A program made the translations under genes and the position numbers. A stretch of 47,888 nucleotides of DNA. Source: Tritrichomonas foetus (taxonomy: Eukaryota > Parabasalia > Tritrichomonadida > Tritrichomonadidae). Below the pieces are notes generated by a model. That model saw nothing but the letters and a program-made list of their open reading frames with translations. It did not search any database and was not told the origin of the DNA. Shown here piece after piece: positions 19,773 through 28,919 of the stretch (the first letter of the stretch is position 1; each line of letters opens with the position of its first letter). The stretch spans positions 78,865 through 126,752 of the forward strand of contig MLAK01000261.1 in assembly GCA_001839685.1 (NCBI GenBank), read 5' to 3'.

Positions 19773-19953
19773 ATTCTTCAATAGAGTTTTTTTTTAATAT
19801 ATTTATTTTTATTTTACTTTATTTTTCGTATTCTTCTTTTCTGGTATATTTGATTTGTTTATCATTAATCAATATAAGCCCTAACAATACAACAGATTAA
19901 TTAATATATATTTAAGCAGCTGAAATTAAAAGCAAATCATATTATAATATTTT

Positions 19954-20955
19954 TTATTCAACAAACAACTGGAATTTATCCAAAGCCAAGATCCACACAA
20001 TGAGAAACGGCACGCACAGGACAGTTGACCAGAAAATCATCGTTGATGAAACACCTGGACCTATTCCAGAAAGACTTGACATAAGAAAGCTTGTTGTTCC
20101 AGTTGGCAAAATTGTCATTAAAATGCATTGTCGACTCAATCTTGCTGACATTCCGAATGCCCAACAATAGAGTGCTGTAATTAATGGCATAATTACATGT
20201 CTAACAATACAACAGACAATAAACTTTGCCCAGTGACAAGCAATAATAGAGTGCTGCGCAATAAAGCCACCAACACAGATTAAACAAATTCCTAAAACTT
20301 CATCACCCAAAAATGTTGTTAGTGATTGAAGAAATGTTGGTATCTCCCAACCGATTGCTGACCAAACAAAACCGATAACGTTACCAATAATAATCGGATT
20401 TTTTACAATCTGGATTAAAACAGTCTTACAAATTTCCCAGGCAGTAATACGTTTGACTGGCTGATCTTCTGGACCGGATTCAGTCGGCAGTCTTCTGGCC
20501 AGATAAATATTTGAAAGGACTAAGTAAATTGGAGTTGTAACTAAATCATTACTTAAAGTAATCATTGAAATCATGACATTTTCATTTGAATCCCAAATGG
20601 AGTTAAAAATGGGGATTCCAATAACAAGGTAATTAACAAAAGAACATGGAAGGACTGAACTCAAATAATTTTTAAATTTATCTTTAAACGGAACTAACCA
20701 AATCAAAAGAAATAGAATATGCGTTGTGATAGTGGTCAAAGCCCCTACAACGAATGGCATAAAATCTAGTTCAGCAAACTTTCTCTTCGCTAAATTTCGA
20801 GCAACTAAGCACAAGTAACAAACTTTGAACAGGAATAAATTCATTGATGGTATAGCACTCATTGGAAGAAACTTAAACTTGAAAGCAATGAATCCAAATG
20901 CAATTATAATAAGAAGACTGCAGCCAACCTGAATGACATTAACGTAATCGACCAT
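19954..20955 (-). CDS. Auxin efflux carrier (AEC)-family membrane transporter
   Basis: This 333-residue protein starts at ATG 20955. It has about ten hydrophobic helices: five before and five after a short charged cytosolic loop near 155-172 ('RRLPTESGPEDQPVKR'). The N-terminal helix ('GCSLLIIIAFGFIAFKF') and the C-terminal helices ('MTILPTGTTSFLMSSL', then 'STVLCVPFLIVWILAL') match the AEC/PIN-like/bacterial malonate-carrier layout. The central loop is short as in PILS and bacterial members, not long as in plant PINs. The substrate is unknown; organic anions are the general family trait. A TCATTATTC initiator-like site lies just upstream of the ATG. It is convergent with the DnaJ gene, about 180 bases between stops. 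Confidence 0.8.
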   Translation of the reverse strand: MVDYVNVIQVGCSLLIIIAFGFIAFKFKFLPMSAIPSMNLFLFKVCYLCLVARNLAKRKFAELDFMPFVVGALTTITTHILFLLIWLVPFKDKFKNYLSSVLPCSFVNYLVIGIPIFNSIWDSNENVMISMITLSNDLVTTPIYLVLSNIYLARRLPTESGPEDQPVKRITAWEICKTVLIQIVKNPIIIGNVIGFVWSAIGWEIPTFLQSLTTFLGDEVLGICLICVGGFIAQHSIIACHWAKFIVCCIVRHVIMPLITALYCWAFGMSARLSRQCILMTILPTGTTSFLMSSLSGIGPGVSSTMIFWSTVLCVPFLIVWILALDKFQLFVE

Positions 20956-21782
20956 CGAAGAATAATGATAGTTAAAAAAGGGAGAATTTAAATTTAATTT
21001 AATTCAAATATATTTATCAAAGATTTCTAAGGAAATATGGCCCGTGTATCTGAATATCATCAATTTTCTGTCGTCTGAATTGAATAAACTCATTCAATTA
21101 AGGTGGTCTGATATGAACTCTTGATTGAAATACATGATTTTCTCGAAATTGACAATTTCCAAAAGGATCATTGAATGCTATTTCGCTTCATTTCACAAAT
21201 TGGTAATATATTCTATACTTATTTCGCAATCAGCGTCAAAGGACATGAAAAAAAAGAGTAAAATAATAGGGGGATTTATAACCGTCGTTGGGGTTTCATT
21301 TTTAACTTTTTGAGGAGGTTCGATTATCTTTTGAAAAGTCACAAAATTCACACCGATATTTGACCTCTAGATTTATCGTATCATGTTTCTTTTTGAATAG
21401 ATAAATTGTGATGGAAATACAATCTAAGTGAACCAGGCTATATGTAATTTAATATCTCTCTCTCTGATATGAATCATTTTCACAGAATGGAATTTTATTG
21501 TCAATATGACTAACCATTTTGTTTTTCATATGACTGATGTCATTATATCTGCCAGATTCAATCATCTAAATTGTAACTGTTTCCTTCGTGAACATCTAAG
21601 GTCAAATGAAAAGTCAAATTAACTAAAAGTGTTCACTGAAAATACGGTCACTTTTGAGTGAATCAATATGACCAAACAACTTCAGAAAAACAAAATATGT
21701 CACAAGAAAATTTCACAAATTAAATGGCCAGAGAAAATCATCATTTTTTCCCCGAATTCTATCGCTTCCTTTTCCTTTTTAA
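20956..21782. other. Divergent intergenic region (carrier / RING-TC protein)
   Basis: This AT-rich spacer holds both promoters. A small plus-strand frame near 21134-21313 encodes about 59 residues with a hydrophobic end but has no support. A short TC dinucleotide run lies near 21462. Confidence 0.5.
20960..20968 (-). promoter_or_regulatory. Initiator-like TCATTATTC before the carrier gene
   Basis: On the minus strand TCATTATTC lies five bases before ATG 20955 and matches nine positions of the TCAYTWYTCA initiator known from Trichomonas vaginalis. Such sites set the transcription start and give very short leaders. Confidence 0.45.
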
Positions 21783-23282
21783 ATGGACTCATATCAATTG
21801 GAGCAAGAAGAAAAGCAGCACAAGCTATATCTTGAAGTATTTCGCCGAGGGGAGCTGCAAACACAAACAATGAAATATGTCAAAGACTTTTGCGATAATC
21901 GTTGCGCGGCCTGCCTTCAATCAATGGAGTTAGCTGAATTAAACTGCGGACATCTTTTTTGCATAAATTGCCTGACCAGATTTTTCGAATCACAATTTCA
22001 ACATAATTGTTTGGTCATTCGTTGCCCAATTTGTACACTTCCGATTTCAGAAAAGGATGTCGCTTATGTTCATCCAGAGTACATTCCAATTCTAGACAAA
22101 AGAATTGCGCAATCAATTGCGGGCGACAACGCAATTATTTCATGCCCCTCTTGTCATGAAAGCTTTATTTATGAACCAGGTGATGTTGCTATGATAACCA
22201 TTGATCAATTTGGCCAAAAAATTCGACCAGACGCATTAGAATGTCTAAGATTGAATCGAGCTACTTGTCTGAAATGTCAAAAAACGTTTTGTGTGAAATG
22301 CTTAACTGTTCCTTTCCATGAAGGTTTCACATGTGATGAGCAAGCACTGATCGATAAAGGAATAGTATGTAGATTCTGCCAAGCACCAGCTTCTGGATGT
22401 GAACATAAAATTGCTTCTGAAATGGTTTGTTGGAAACCTGAATGTAAAAATTATCTAAAGGACGCATGCATGCATGTTTGTGAATGTGGGCATGCTTGTT
22501 CTGGTATTTGTGGAGAAAAAAATCATTTTGGTTGTGCTGAGTGTTCATACGAATGCTGCGTGATTTGCAAAGGAATGTGTAGCGAAAGTCCATCCGTTAG
22601 ACTTGAGTGTGGTCATGGTGTTCATCAGTTATGTGTTCAAAATTTATACAAAACTGTTCAATTAAAAGGACGAATAAAAGTACCGCGTTGTGGGTATAAT
22701 TGCAGAGAGGTTCCAATGCATGAATGTGTGAAGGATATTGCAAAAGTGTGGAAAGATATTGATACCGAAATTGAAAGACAGACCCTTGAAATAATGGAAA
22801 TAGAAGATACTAAAAATGAAGAAGAACATGTGAAAAATCCTGATGATCCAGATTATTTCGGAAAACCATTAGAATTTGCACATGATTTCTTTGATTTCTA
22901 TTTATGTGAGCAATGTAAAAAGCCTTTCTATGGTGGTCATAAAGATTGTGGAAGAGAAGATGATAATAATCAAGATCTTCATTATAAATGCGACCGATGT
23001 TCAAGACAAATTTTACATGGAAACTGTCCAAAACATGGCGACAATGGAATGGTTATTAAATGTTTTTATTGTTGCAACCCAGCTTTGTATTTCTGTTGGG
23101 GAAGAACTTATTTTTGTGTTCAATGTCATCGTGATCCACATGGATCCAAAAAAGGTCCCCATAAGCAATGTGACGGAAAATGTGCTTTTGCTCCTCATCC
23201 ACCAAATGGAGAAGAAGTTGTTACTTGCTATTGCTCAACTTGTGAAGAAGAAAAGATAGAAGAAAGAAGAAAAAAACACTAA
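21783..23282 (+). CDS. Cys-rich E3 ligase: RING1-IBR plus RING and MYCBP2-type tandem-cysteine domain
   Basis: This 499-residue protein starts at ATG 21783. RING 1 uses C41, C44, C55, H57, C60, C63, C81 and C84. An IBR-like module follows (C121/C124, C162/C165, C170/C173, H179, C184), then a Cys-rich linker (196-255). A second RING of C..C/C.H..H..C/C...C type spans 259-307, and a helical acidic linker spans 315-355. The last 125 residues strongly resemble the tandem-cysteine domain of MYCBP2/PHR1: CEQCKKPFYGG, NCPKHG, KCFYCCNPALYFCWG, YFCVQCHRD and HPPNGEE. In MYCBP2 that domain relays ubiquitin between two cysteines and esterifies Thr/Ser. C415 and C463 are candidate counterparts, assigned by eye. 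The N-terminal half looks like an RBR ligase lacking a standard RING2. The stop is TAAA. Confidence 0.85.
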   Translation: MDSYQLEQEEKQHKLYLEVFRRGELQTQTMKYVKDFCDNRCAACLQSMELAELNCGHLFCINCLTRFFESQFQHNCLVIRCPICTLPISEKDVAYVHPEYIPILDKRIAQSIAGDNAIISCPSCHESFIYEPGDVAMITIDQFGQKIRPDALECLRLNRATCLKCQKTFCVKCLTVPFHEGFTCDEQALIDKGIVCRFCQAPASGCEHKIASEMVCWKPECKNYLKDACMHVCECGHACSGICGEKNHFGCAECSYECCVICKGMCSESPSVRLECGHGVHQLCVQNLYKTVQLKGRIKVPRCGYNCREVPMHECVKDIAKVWKDIDTEIERQTLEIMEIEDTKNEEEHVKNPDDPDYFGKPLEFAHDFFDFYLCEQCKKPFYGGHKDCGREDDNNQDLHYKCDRCSRQILHGNCPKHGDNGMVIKCFYCCNPALYFCWGRTYFCVQCHRDPHGSKKGPHKQCDGKCAFAPHPPNGEEVVTCYCSTCEEEKIEERRKKH

Positions 23283-23577
23283 AATTACTGTTAAAAAGGC
23301 ATTTTATGTTTTCTTTAATATTTTTTTTCATCTATTGGAAATAATTTTTTTGATGTGAGAAATCATTGAGTTTGAAAGAATGCTTTGATTTCTAGATACA
23401 AATATTAAAGAAATTAGTATGTAAAATGACATACTTTCATTGGTTTCTTTACTTTTTTATCAATAAGAAAGATAATGAAAAATGATTGAGATAAGAGGAA
23501 AATAAAAATACTTTATATAACATTACAAATATAATATAAAAAATATATAACATCTCAGTATAAAATGCAATACTTCT

Positions 23578-24684
23578 TCATTTTGGCCGATAATCAATGT
23601 TTAATTCACCTAGTATCACTCGAATATGATTTTCGAGAACTGAAGCACTCTGTACATATTTAGATTCAAGTTCATTATAGCTATATGCATTAGTGATGAT
23701 TTGGAAAATGTCATCCAGAAATTTATCAATGTTTTTGTATCGTCCATTCTGTATTCTTTCACGTATATTTTCGAAGCACATTGGTTTTTTAATTGCGCGA
23801 TAATAATCTGGATTATCTGATTTCGGTACAAGTTTCATAAAAAGATGTGCAGATGATTCACTAACGGCTCTATCAAATATTGTTTGGATTAGTTCAGATA
23901 AAGGTGCCTCAATAACAGGTTTTATATTTATTCCATTTAGTTCTGTAATTGGATATTCGGTGAATTTCAACACTTCCTGTTGAGTCATTGATGCCACGAT
24001 AATTTTTTGCATTGCTTCAGATAAATCATGTCTTCTGACATAATCATATTCATCAATAACATCACAATGCATGAGAGTAGCGCCATCATAATATTTTATT
24101 AAATACTCATAATTTTGAGAGTCCATCGGAATAGTGAAATTATATCCTTGCCTTTCAAAAAATCCAATTGCCGAATTATCAGCAAAAACCAAAATATGGT
24201 GGATGCAAAGGGCTTGGAGATACTGCTTAAAATGGTCCATCAAAGATGCACCAATTCCATGAACTTGGGATTCTGCTTTCACAACACAAAAAACTAACTC
24301 AGCAAAATCCTGCTGAGGAAATGCACGAAAAGTGACACATGCAACAAGAGATCCATCTTTTTGATATGCGCCAATTGAATGATGTGAACTGTTGTAAACT
24401 ATTGAAGTCACATAATTTGACGGCATATTTGCAAGACAGCCACTAATTAAATTCCGAATACCTAAAAGTGACAGTAGACTTTGTTTTGTATGATCGTTGT
24501 TGATGAGTTTGAAATTTAAAGTTTCTTCGAGATGATGTAAATTTGCGGCGCGTTGAATGACATCCGATGAAATATGAACTTGATTTATTGGCTGGAAATC
24601 TGTAAATAAATACTCGTAAACATTTCGTTGGTGTTGAAGTAAGCGAGGCTTTGGTGGCGGGAAAAGAGAAGTATTTATATCCAA
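23578..24684 (-). CDS. GCN5: GCN5-type histone acetyltransferase with bromodomain, start unclear
   Basis: The GNAT domain spans about 57-210 (numbered from TTG 24684): 'FAELVF' with catalytic Glu129, 'QVHGIGASLM' binding acetyl-CoA, 'FADNSAIGFFERQGY' and 'KYYDGATLMHC' match GCN5/PCAF. A bromodomain spans about 265-365, with 'NPDYYRAIKKPM' and the YN that contacts acetyl-lysine. GCN5 acetylates histone H3 in SAGA/ADA complexes. The frame has no ATG before Met87 (24426), which lies inside the GNAT domain. Upstream, the in-frame sequence is ATG-TTG-TAA (24711-24703), so the real start needs a non-AUG codon, an unseen intron, a sequence error or UAA readthrough. It is about 260 bases from the divergent USP gene. 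The stop is TGA. Confidence 0.85.
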   Translation of the reverse strand: MDINTSLFPPPKPRLLQHQRNVYEYLFTDFQPINQVHISSDVIQRAANLHHLEETLNFKLINNDHTKQSLLSLLGIRNLISGCLANMPSNYVTSIVYNSSHHSIGAYQKDGSLVACVTFRAFPQQDFAELVFCVVKAESQVHGIGASLMDHFKQYLQALCIHHILVFADNSAIGFFERQGYNFTIPMDSQNYEYLIKYYDGATLMHCDVIDEYDYVRRHDLSEAMQKIIVASMTQQEVLKFTEYPITELNGINIKPVIEAPLSELIQTIFDRAVSESSAHLFMKLVPKSDNPDYYRAIKKPMCFENIRERIQNGRYKNIDKFLDDIFQIITNAYSYNELESKYVQSASVLENHIRVILGELNIDYRPK

Positions 24685-24904
24685 AATCTCGATTAAAATA
24701 TTTTACAACATTGAAATATTTCTTTACTTTTCTTTGAGCATTATGAAATTAAAATAGAATCCATTTTCCCACTCAATACTTTTTCCGTGTTTAAATGGTC
24801 TTGTATTCAAAATGGAATGATTTCAGAGAAAGAATAGATCAAATATATTATGAAAAAGTTAGTAATTGAAAAATATCATAAACTATTTAAAAAATCTGGT
24901 ATAT

Positions 24905-24910
24905 TCACTA
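24905..24910 (+). promoter_or_regulatory. Initiator-like TCACTA upstream of the USP gene
   Basis: TCACTA fits TCAYTW and lies 37 bases before ATG 24947. This spacing is longer than usual, so the assignment is weak. Confidence 0.25.
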
Positions 24911-24946
24911 ATAAAGACCAAATAAGTATTCAAATTCATCATATGG

Positions 24947-26983
24947 ATGCATAAATCAAATCTCGATCCAGAAAAAGTTAGAGCTTACAAAAAAGAACTG
25001 AGACAACTAAGAAGTGAATTTGAACCTAAAGCTACAAAAAAAGGACAGATTTGCTACCTTGTCAATTCCCAATGGTATGAAAAGTTAATTCGATTCGTTG
25101 ACCAAAGCTCTTCTGAATGGCCATACGAAATGCCTGATGTGAAAGACCACACAAAAGCCACATATCTATCACCAGAAATTTGGCTCATACTAAGGAAAAT
25201 TTTTGGTGGGCCTGTTTTGCCAAAACGAGGTTGTTTTATTTTGCATCCACAAACTAATAAGCCCTACTTTTTCTTAGAGCATACTTACAAAAACTTCACA
25301 ATTTCTTTCAAAAAGGAGGAAAATTCAAAGCCAGTTAGTATTCGTAAACTCTGGCCACTCAACTGGCAAGCAAGAACATTGAAGGAATATATTTTAGAAA
25401 CACTTAATATTAAAGGTAAGCAATACCATTTTTTCTGTAAAAGTATAGATAAGGAATCAGAAGAACCAATTTCTGAATCTCTCGACATGAGTGAAGTTCT
25501 AGAAATATTTCCAGGAATATTAACTCTCAAACCTGGACAGGATGAAGCCATTAGTTCTAAAGTGACAGGAATTAATATTGACGGCTACTCGAAAGTGTCA
25601 GGAATTTCGCATCCTTCAAGTAATCAACAACTTCTCAAATCTAGAAGAGATTCATTTCTTTCAAATATGTTTTTTCCACAATCTTTTCAGGATGTAAACA
25701 TGTCAGCAAAAGAAACTGTTAAAAGGCATCCAAAGGAAGCTGCTCCTTCAACTAGAGAAATAAAATCAATCGACGAAATTCAAAAAGAATCAATCGACGA
25801 AATTCAAAAAGAATCAATCGATGAAATTCTAAACTCTTCATTGTCTGATCATGAAGAAGATTTCGGTGATTCACAAGCTGAATCAGAAAAATCAATCTCA
25901 TCAGGAGTTCAAATGAATAATACAACAGAAGAAGCCTCAGATGAATATTCTTCTTCAACATCAAAATCAAATTCATCATCAACATCAAATTCAAATTCAA
26001 TATCAAGTTCAAATTCAACATCAACAGTAATAATGACTGCTTTGGAGTCTTCATGCTCCAATTCTGATATTCCACTTTACTCAATTTCAGATCAAGGGAA
26101 CTTTTGCTATATCAATTCATCAATCCAATGTTTAATTCGAGTTTTCCCAATTACAAATTTCATTCGGAAATTCAATTTCCCAAACAATGGGAATCTTATA
26201 TGCAGCAATGCTTATCTAGAATTGATAAATGTGATTTTAGATGGTAGCAAACCAGATCAAATTCGAGCAAAAACAGCTCAATTAAACCGAATTGTTGATG
26301 AAAATTTTGCATCTGGTGAACAACAAGATGCACATGAATTTTTGACGAAACTTGTTGATAAAATCCTTGAAGAATATAAAAATATTAATGTTGATGAAAA
26401 AAATGAGAAATTTAGCTCATTCAAAAATGAATATAATAAAATGTTAAATTCAATTATAACAAAAACAGAAACGCAAATTCATTGTAGTAAATGTAAAATG
26501 GAGGCAGTGGCTAAAGAAGAAATTCATATAATTTTGATTTTGCCTAATTTTTCCAAAACGGTGACTGTTAATAATCTGATTAAAAATTTTTGTAAATCAT
26601 CAAATATAGTGGATTATGCTTGTGAATATTGCAAGAAAAAAAGGGGAATTATAAATGAAGTTAGAATTACTCAATTACCCGAATATTTCACCTTATTAAT
26701 TAATAGATTTGAAGACAAAGATAACAAAAATAAAAACTCGGTTTCTTTGCAAAAGCAAATAACAGTAACAGATTGTAATAAGAAAGAACATATTTATCAA
26801 TTAGTTGGTATGATTAATCATGAAGGCGATAATATTCGATATGGCCACTATTTCTCGATTGTTTATTTATCTCAATCTAACCAATATTACCAACTTAATG
26901 ATGGGTCTATTAGGATTGAAGATGATTTTGAATCCAAATCCATGGATGAGGCGTATATTTTATTTTATCATCTTGTTACATGA
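24947..26983 (+). CDS. Ubiquitin-specific protease with N-terminal DUSP domain
   Basis: This 678-residue protein starts at ATG 24947; an overlapping ATG at 24943 gives only three codons. Residues about 10-125 form a DUSP domain ('CYLVNSQWYEKLIRFVD', 'GGPVLPKRGCFI'), and about 130-195 are probably ubiquitin-like. A low-complexity linker (270-370) holds a 24-bp repeat and long Ser/Asn runs. The USP catalytic domain fills 375-678: Cys387 in GNFCYINS, 'EQQDAHEFL', a CSKC/CEYC zinc site, 'YFTLLINRFE', His634 in YGHYFS and Asp652 in LNDGS. All three catalytic residues are present, so it should cleave ubiquitin conjugates. DUSP-USP order resembles USP4/15. The usual 'GNTCYMN' Thr is Phe here. It is divergent from GCN5. 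Confidence 0.9.
   Translation: MHKSNLDPEKVRAYKKELRQLRSEFEPKATKKGQICYLVNSQWYEKLIRFVDQSSSEWPYEMPDVKDHTKATYLSPEIWLILRKIFGGPVLPKRGCFILHPQTNKPYFFLEHTYKNFTISFKKEENSKPVSIRKLWPLNWQARTLKEYILETLNIKGKQYHFFCKSIDKESEEPISESLDMSEVLEIFPGILTLKPGQDEAISSKVTGINIDGYSKVSGISHPSSNQQLLKSRRDSFLSNMFFPQSFQDVNMSAKETVKRHPKEAAPSTREIKSIDEIQKESIDEIQKESIDEILNSSLSDHEEDFGDSQAESEKSISSGVQMNNTTEEASDEYSSSTSKSNSSSTSNSNSISSSNSTSTVIMTALESSCSNSDIPLYSISDQGNFCYINSSIQCLIRVFPITNFIRKFNFPNNGNLICSNAYLELINVILDGSKPDQIRAKTAQLNRIVDENFASGEQQDAHEFLTKLVDKILEEYKNINVDEKNEKFSSFKNEYNKMLNSIITKTETQIHCSKCKMEAVAKEEIHIILILPNFSKTVTVNNLIKNFCKSSNIVDYACEYCKKKRGIINEVRITQLPEYFTLLINRFEDKDNKNKNSVSLQKQITVTDCNKKEHIYQLVGMINHEGDNIRYGHYFSIVYLSQSNQYYQLNDGSIRIEDDFESKSMDEAYILFYHLVT
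25766..25829 (+). repeat. 24-bp tandem repeat in the USP gene
   Basis: Two identical 24-bp units (25766-25789, 25790-25813) and a 16-base third unit encode SIDEIQKE repeated in frame. Unit 3 has one silent change. Identity between units suggests recent duplication in a tolerant linker. Confidence 0.85.
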
Positions 26984-27832
26984 AATTTCACCGTAAAGGG
27001 TTGTTACGAAGATCAAATTATGTATTTAAAAATTACAAAAATTCGTGAACTCTCTCTTTTCTAATTTTCTTTTATTTCTTCTTCATAATATTTATACTTA
27101 AAAATGTAATATATCACTAGTTATAAAAGTTTCAATTTTTTAAAACAGTTGCTATGAAAAATCTGAGCAAGAGTCCAAATGTATCTTAATAAAATTGCTA
27201 ATCTTCATAACTATATCGCCATAAAGGCTGCTTGAGCTATTATTTATTATCAGTGCTACTTATGGATATTTTCAACTTTGTTGTCCATAAGGATGCATGA
27301 GCTTGGCCCATACATATTTATTTTCATCAAAAGCACAAATGATTTATTATGACCAATAAAACGCCTTCATATTTCTCACGTCACCATTTTTGTCCATCAA
27401 AGTGTCAATCAATAGTCAAAAGCATGAAAACCACTTTAAATTTGTCACTAATTTTGGTAAGCCAACAATTCTTTATATCATTTTGAAGCAAAAGTATCTC
27501 AAACTTAATAATAAAATCCGTCTTTATTAATATCATTATTCTTTATTAATCAGCATAAATTATGCATAATTAATTGCATAAATTAATGAGGCGTGCCTTG
27601 ATTTTTCTCGCATGAGAGATCAATGAATCAAATAATTTTCACTTCACATTTCCGGACGTAGAGCACCATACATCACACCCATAAATTATATATCAGTAAT
27701 ACCGACGGTATTTAAAAATAAAAAATAAAAAATGATGGGAACGAAAATTGCGAAAATGAAATTTAATAACAAGAAAAGTCAATGATTGAGCCACAAATGC
27801 AGAAAGACAGCATATAACTTAGACTCTATATT
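26984..27832. other. Intergenic, AT-rich
   Basis: No gene is supported. Two related segments about 63 bases apart (about 27220 CCATAAAGGCTGCTTGAGCT and 27283 CCATAAGGATGCATGAGCTT) may be a diverged duplication. CTTCACATTTCCGGACGTA at about 27643 resembles one at about 16418. Confidence 0.45.
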
Positions 27833-28156
27833 TTAGAGTTCACCCCAGGCATCTTCAAAATTGAAGGAGTTTTCAAAATTATATTCGTCGTAAAATTTAA
27901 ATCCAGTGAAATCATAGTCTATTTCTTCTACTTGTTCTTCATGATGAGGATGGTTCCTTATGTTTTGTTCGATTGGTGTCTCTGCTTGTGAGTAGTTCAT
28001 TCGAAATGGAATCGATATTTGGAGTAGAGGCTGTCCTCCGGAAGTAATCAGCGATCCTGAATTATCTAATGAATAGTAATGTATAACGCCGAGCCTTCGA
28101 TCAAAAACTGTGACATAGCGAGCGGGTGTATGATTTTTCGGTCTGTTTCCTCCCAT
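27833..28156 (-). CDS. Small unknown protein, 107 residues
   Basis: The gene starts at ATG 28156 and ends in TAG or a similar stop at 27833. The N-terminal half is basic with beta-like segments ('RYVTVFDRRLGVIHYYSL'). The C-terminal third is acidic and aromatic ('EEIDYDFTGFKFYDEY', 'FEDAWGEL'). A TCATTA initiator-like motif 15 bases upstream of the ATG supports expression. There is no signal peptide or membrane segment. I do not recognise the family. Base composition is more GC-rich than the flanks, which favours a real gene. Confidence 0.5.
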   Translation of the reverse strand: MGGNRPKNHTPARYVTVFDRRLGVIHYYSLDNSGSLITSGGQPLLQISIPFRMNYSQAETPIEQNIRNHPHHEEQVEEIDYDFTGFKFYDEYNFENSFNFEDAWGEL

Positions 28157-28510
28157 GGAATCAAAAATTTTAATGATGATATAACTTTTTAAAAATTATC
28201 TAATTTACTTTTGAATAAATTTTGACGAAATAACTTCTTTTTGAGAAGAAGGCAAAATCTTTCAACGAATTTTCTCACAAAAATGAATATTTTTTCTAAA
28301 ATTTATCCATGCTTTTCAAATACTCAATATGGGAAAACAAAACGAAGTTTCTCAAAAAGGTAGTTTAAACTAAACGTGTTCAGAAATATATCAAAATCTG
28401 AAATTTTATAAACTCATCATTAATGGCCAAATAATCTTAGAAAGGTTAATAACTATTGAATTAAGGGACGTTTAAAATTTATGAGATTATTTTTCTTGGT
28501 TTCATGAATT
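28157..28510. other. Intergenic, AT-rich
   Basis: Apart from the initiator-like motif at its left edge, nothing is recognised here. Confidence 0.5.
28171..28176 (-). promoter_or_regulatory. Initiator-like TCATTA
   Basis: TCATTA on the minus strand, 15 bases before ATG 28156, fits the TCAYTW initiator core. Confidence 0.35.
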
Positions 28511-28919
28511 ATGAGGCCAACCACGAGTAAAATAGACATGAAAATCAGAATATCTAACATCCTAATTGACCAGATGAACTATAATGGACACCACGAGCAA
28601 AATGGACATTGAAAACCCGATTTCTTCAACTCTCAGATTGAAAAACGCGATTATTTTCTAAACAGCACTGTCCAAAATGAAGCGAGTTATCTTTGCTTTT
28701 GAAAGGAGCATGGAAACTAAGCATCAGGAATCTCTCAGAATCATCGCCGACTTCTTCAATATCAATAAAGGGAACGGATCAAAATATTTGCGTAAATGGA
28801 ATCAGTGTTCAGAATCACACAAATGTCAACTATGGAGTTCTCCGCTTTATGAGAATGAAATGTCATCATCGCTCAATGATTCAGGAACGATATCAAGCAA
28901 AGAATCCAGCAACATATGA
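28511..28919 (+). pseudogene. Decayed ORF of unknown origin
   Basis: From ATG 28584 a frame of about 112 codons runs to TGA 28919 with one internal TAA (28659-28661). The part after the TAA (ATG 28677) is open for 80 codons. Composition is more GC-rich than the flanks. A diverged copy of the first 70 bases lies just upstream: CCACGAGTAAAATAGACAT (28521) versus CCACGAGCAAAATGGACAT (28591). That copy is in a shifted frame. The duplication, frame shift and stop suggest a decaying gene or transposon fragment. No family is recognised. Confidence 0.4.

Noticed and set aside
21125..21313. About 60-codon plus-strand frame with hydrophobic C-terminus
   Set aside because: It has a TTG start (ATG at 21134), no promoter-like motif and no similarity.
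21783..22500. Standard RBR (RING1-IBR-RING2) ligase
   Set aside because: The segment after the IBR lacks the RING2 catalytic pattern, and the C-terminus fits the MYCBP2 RING plus TC layout much better.
18513..24711. Reassignment of UAA as a sense codon in this genome
   Set aside because: UAA ends several genes at the expected length, and the other long genes have no in-frame UAA, so reassignment is not supported; single-gene explanations are preferred.
24685..24800. Trichomonad-type intron upstream of GCN5
   Set aside because: I found neither the GTAYGT donor nor the ACTAACACACAG-type acceptor in a fitting position, though an unusual intron cannot be excluded.
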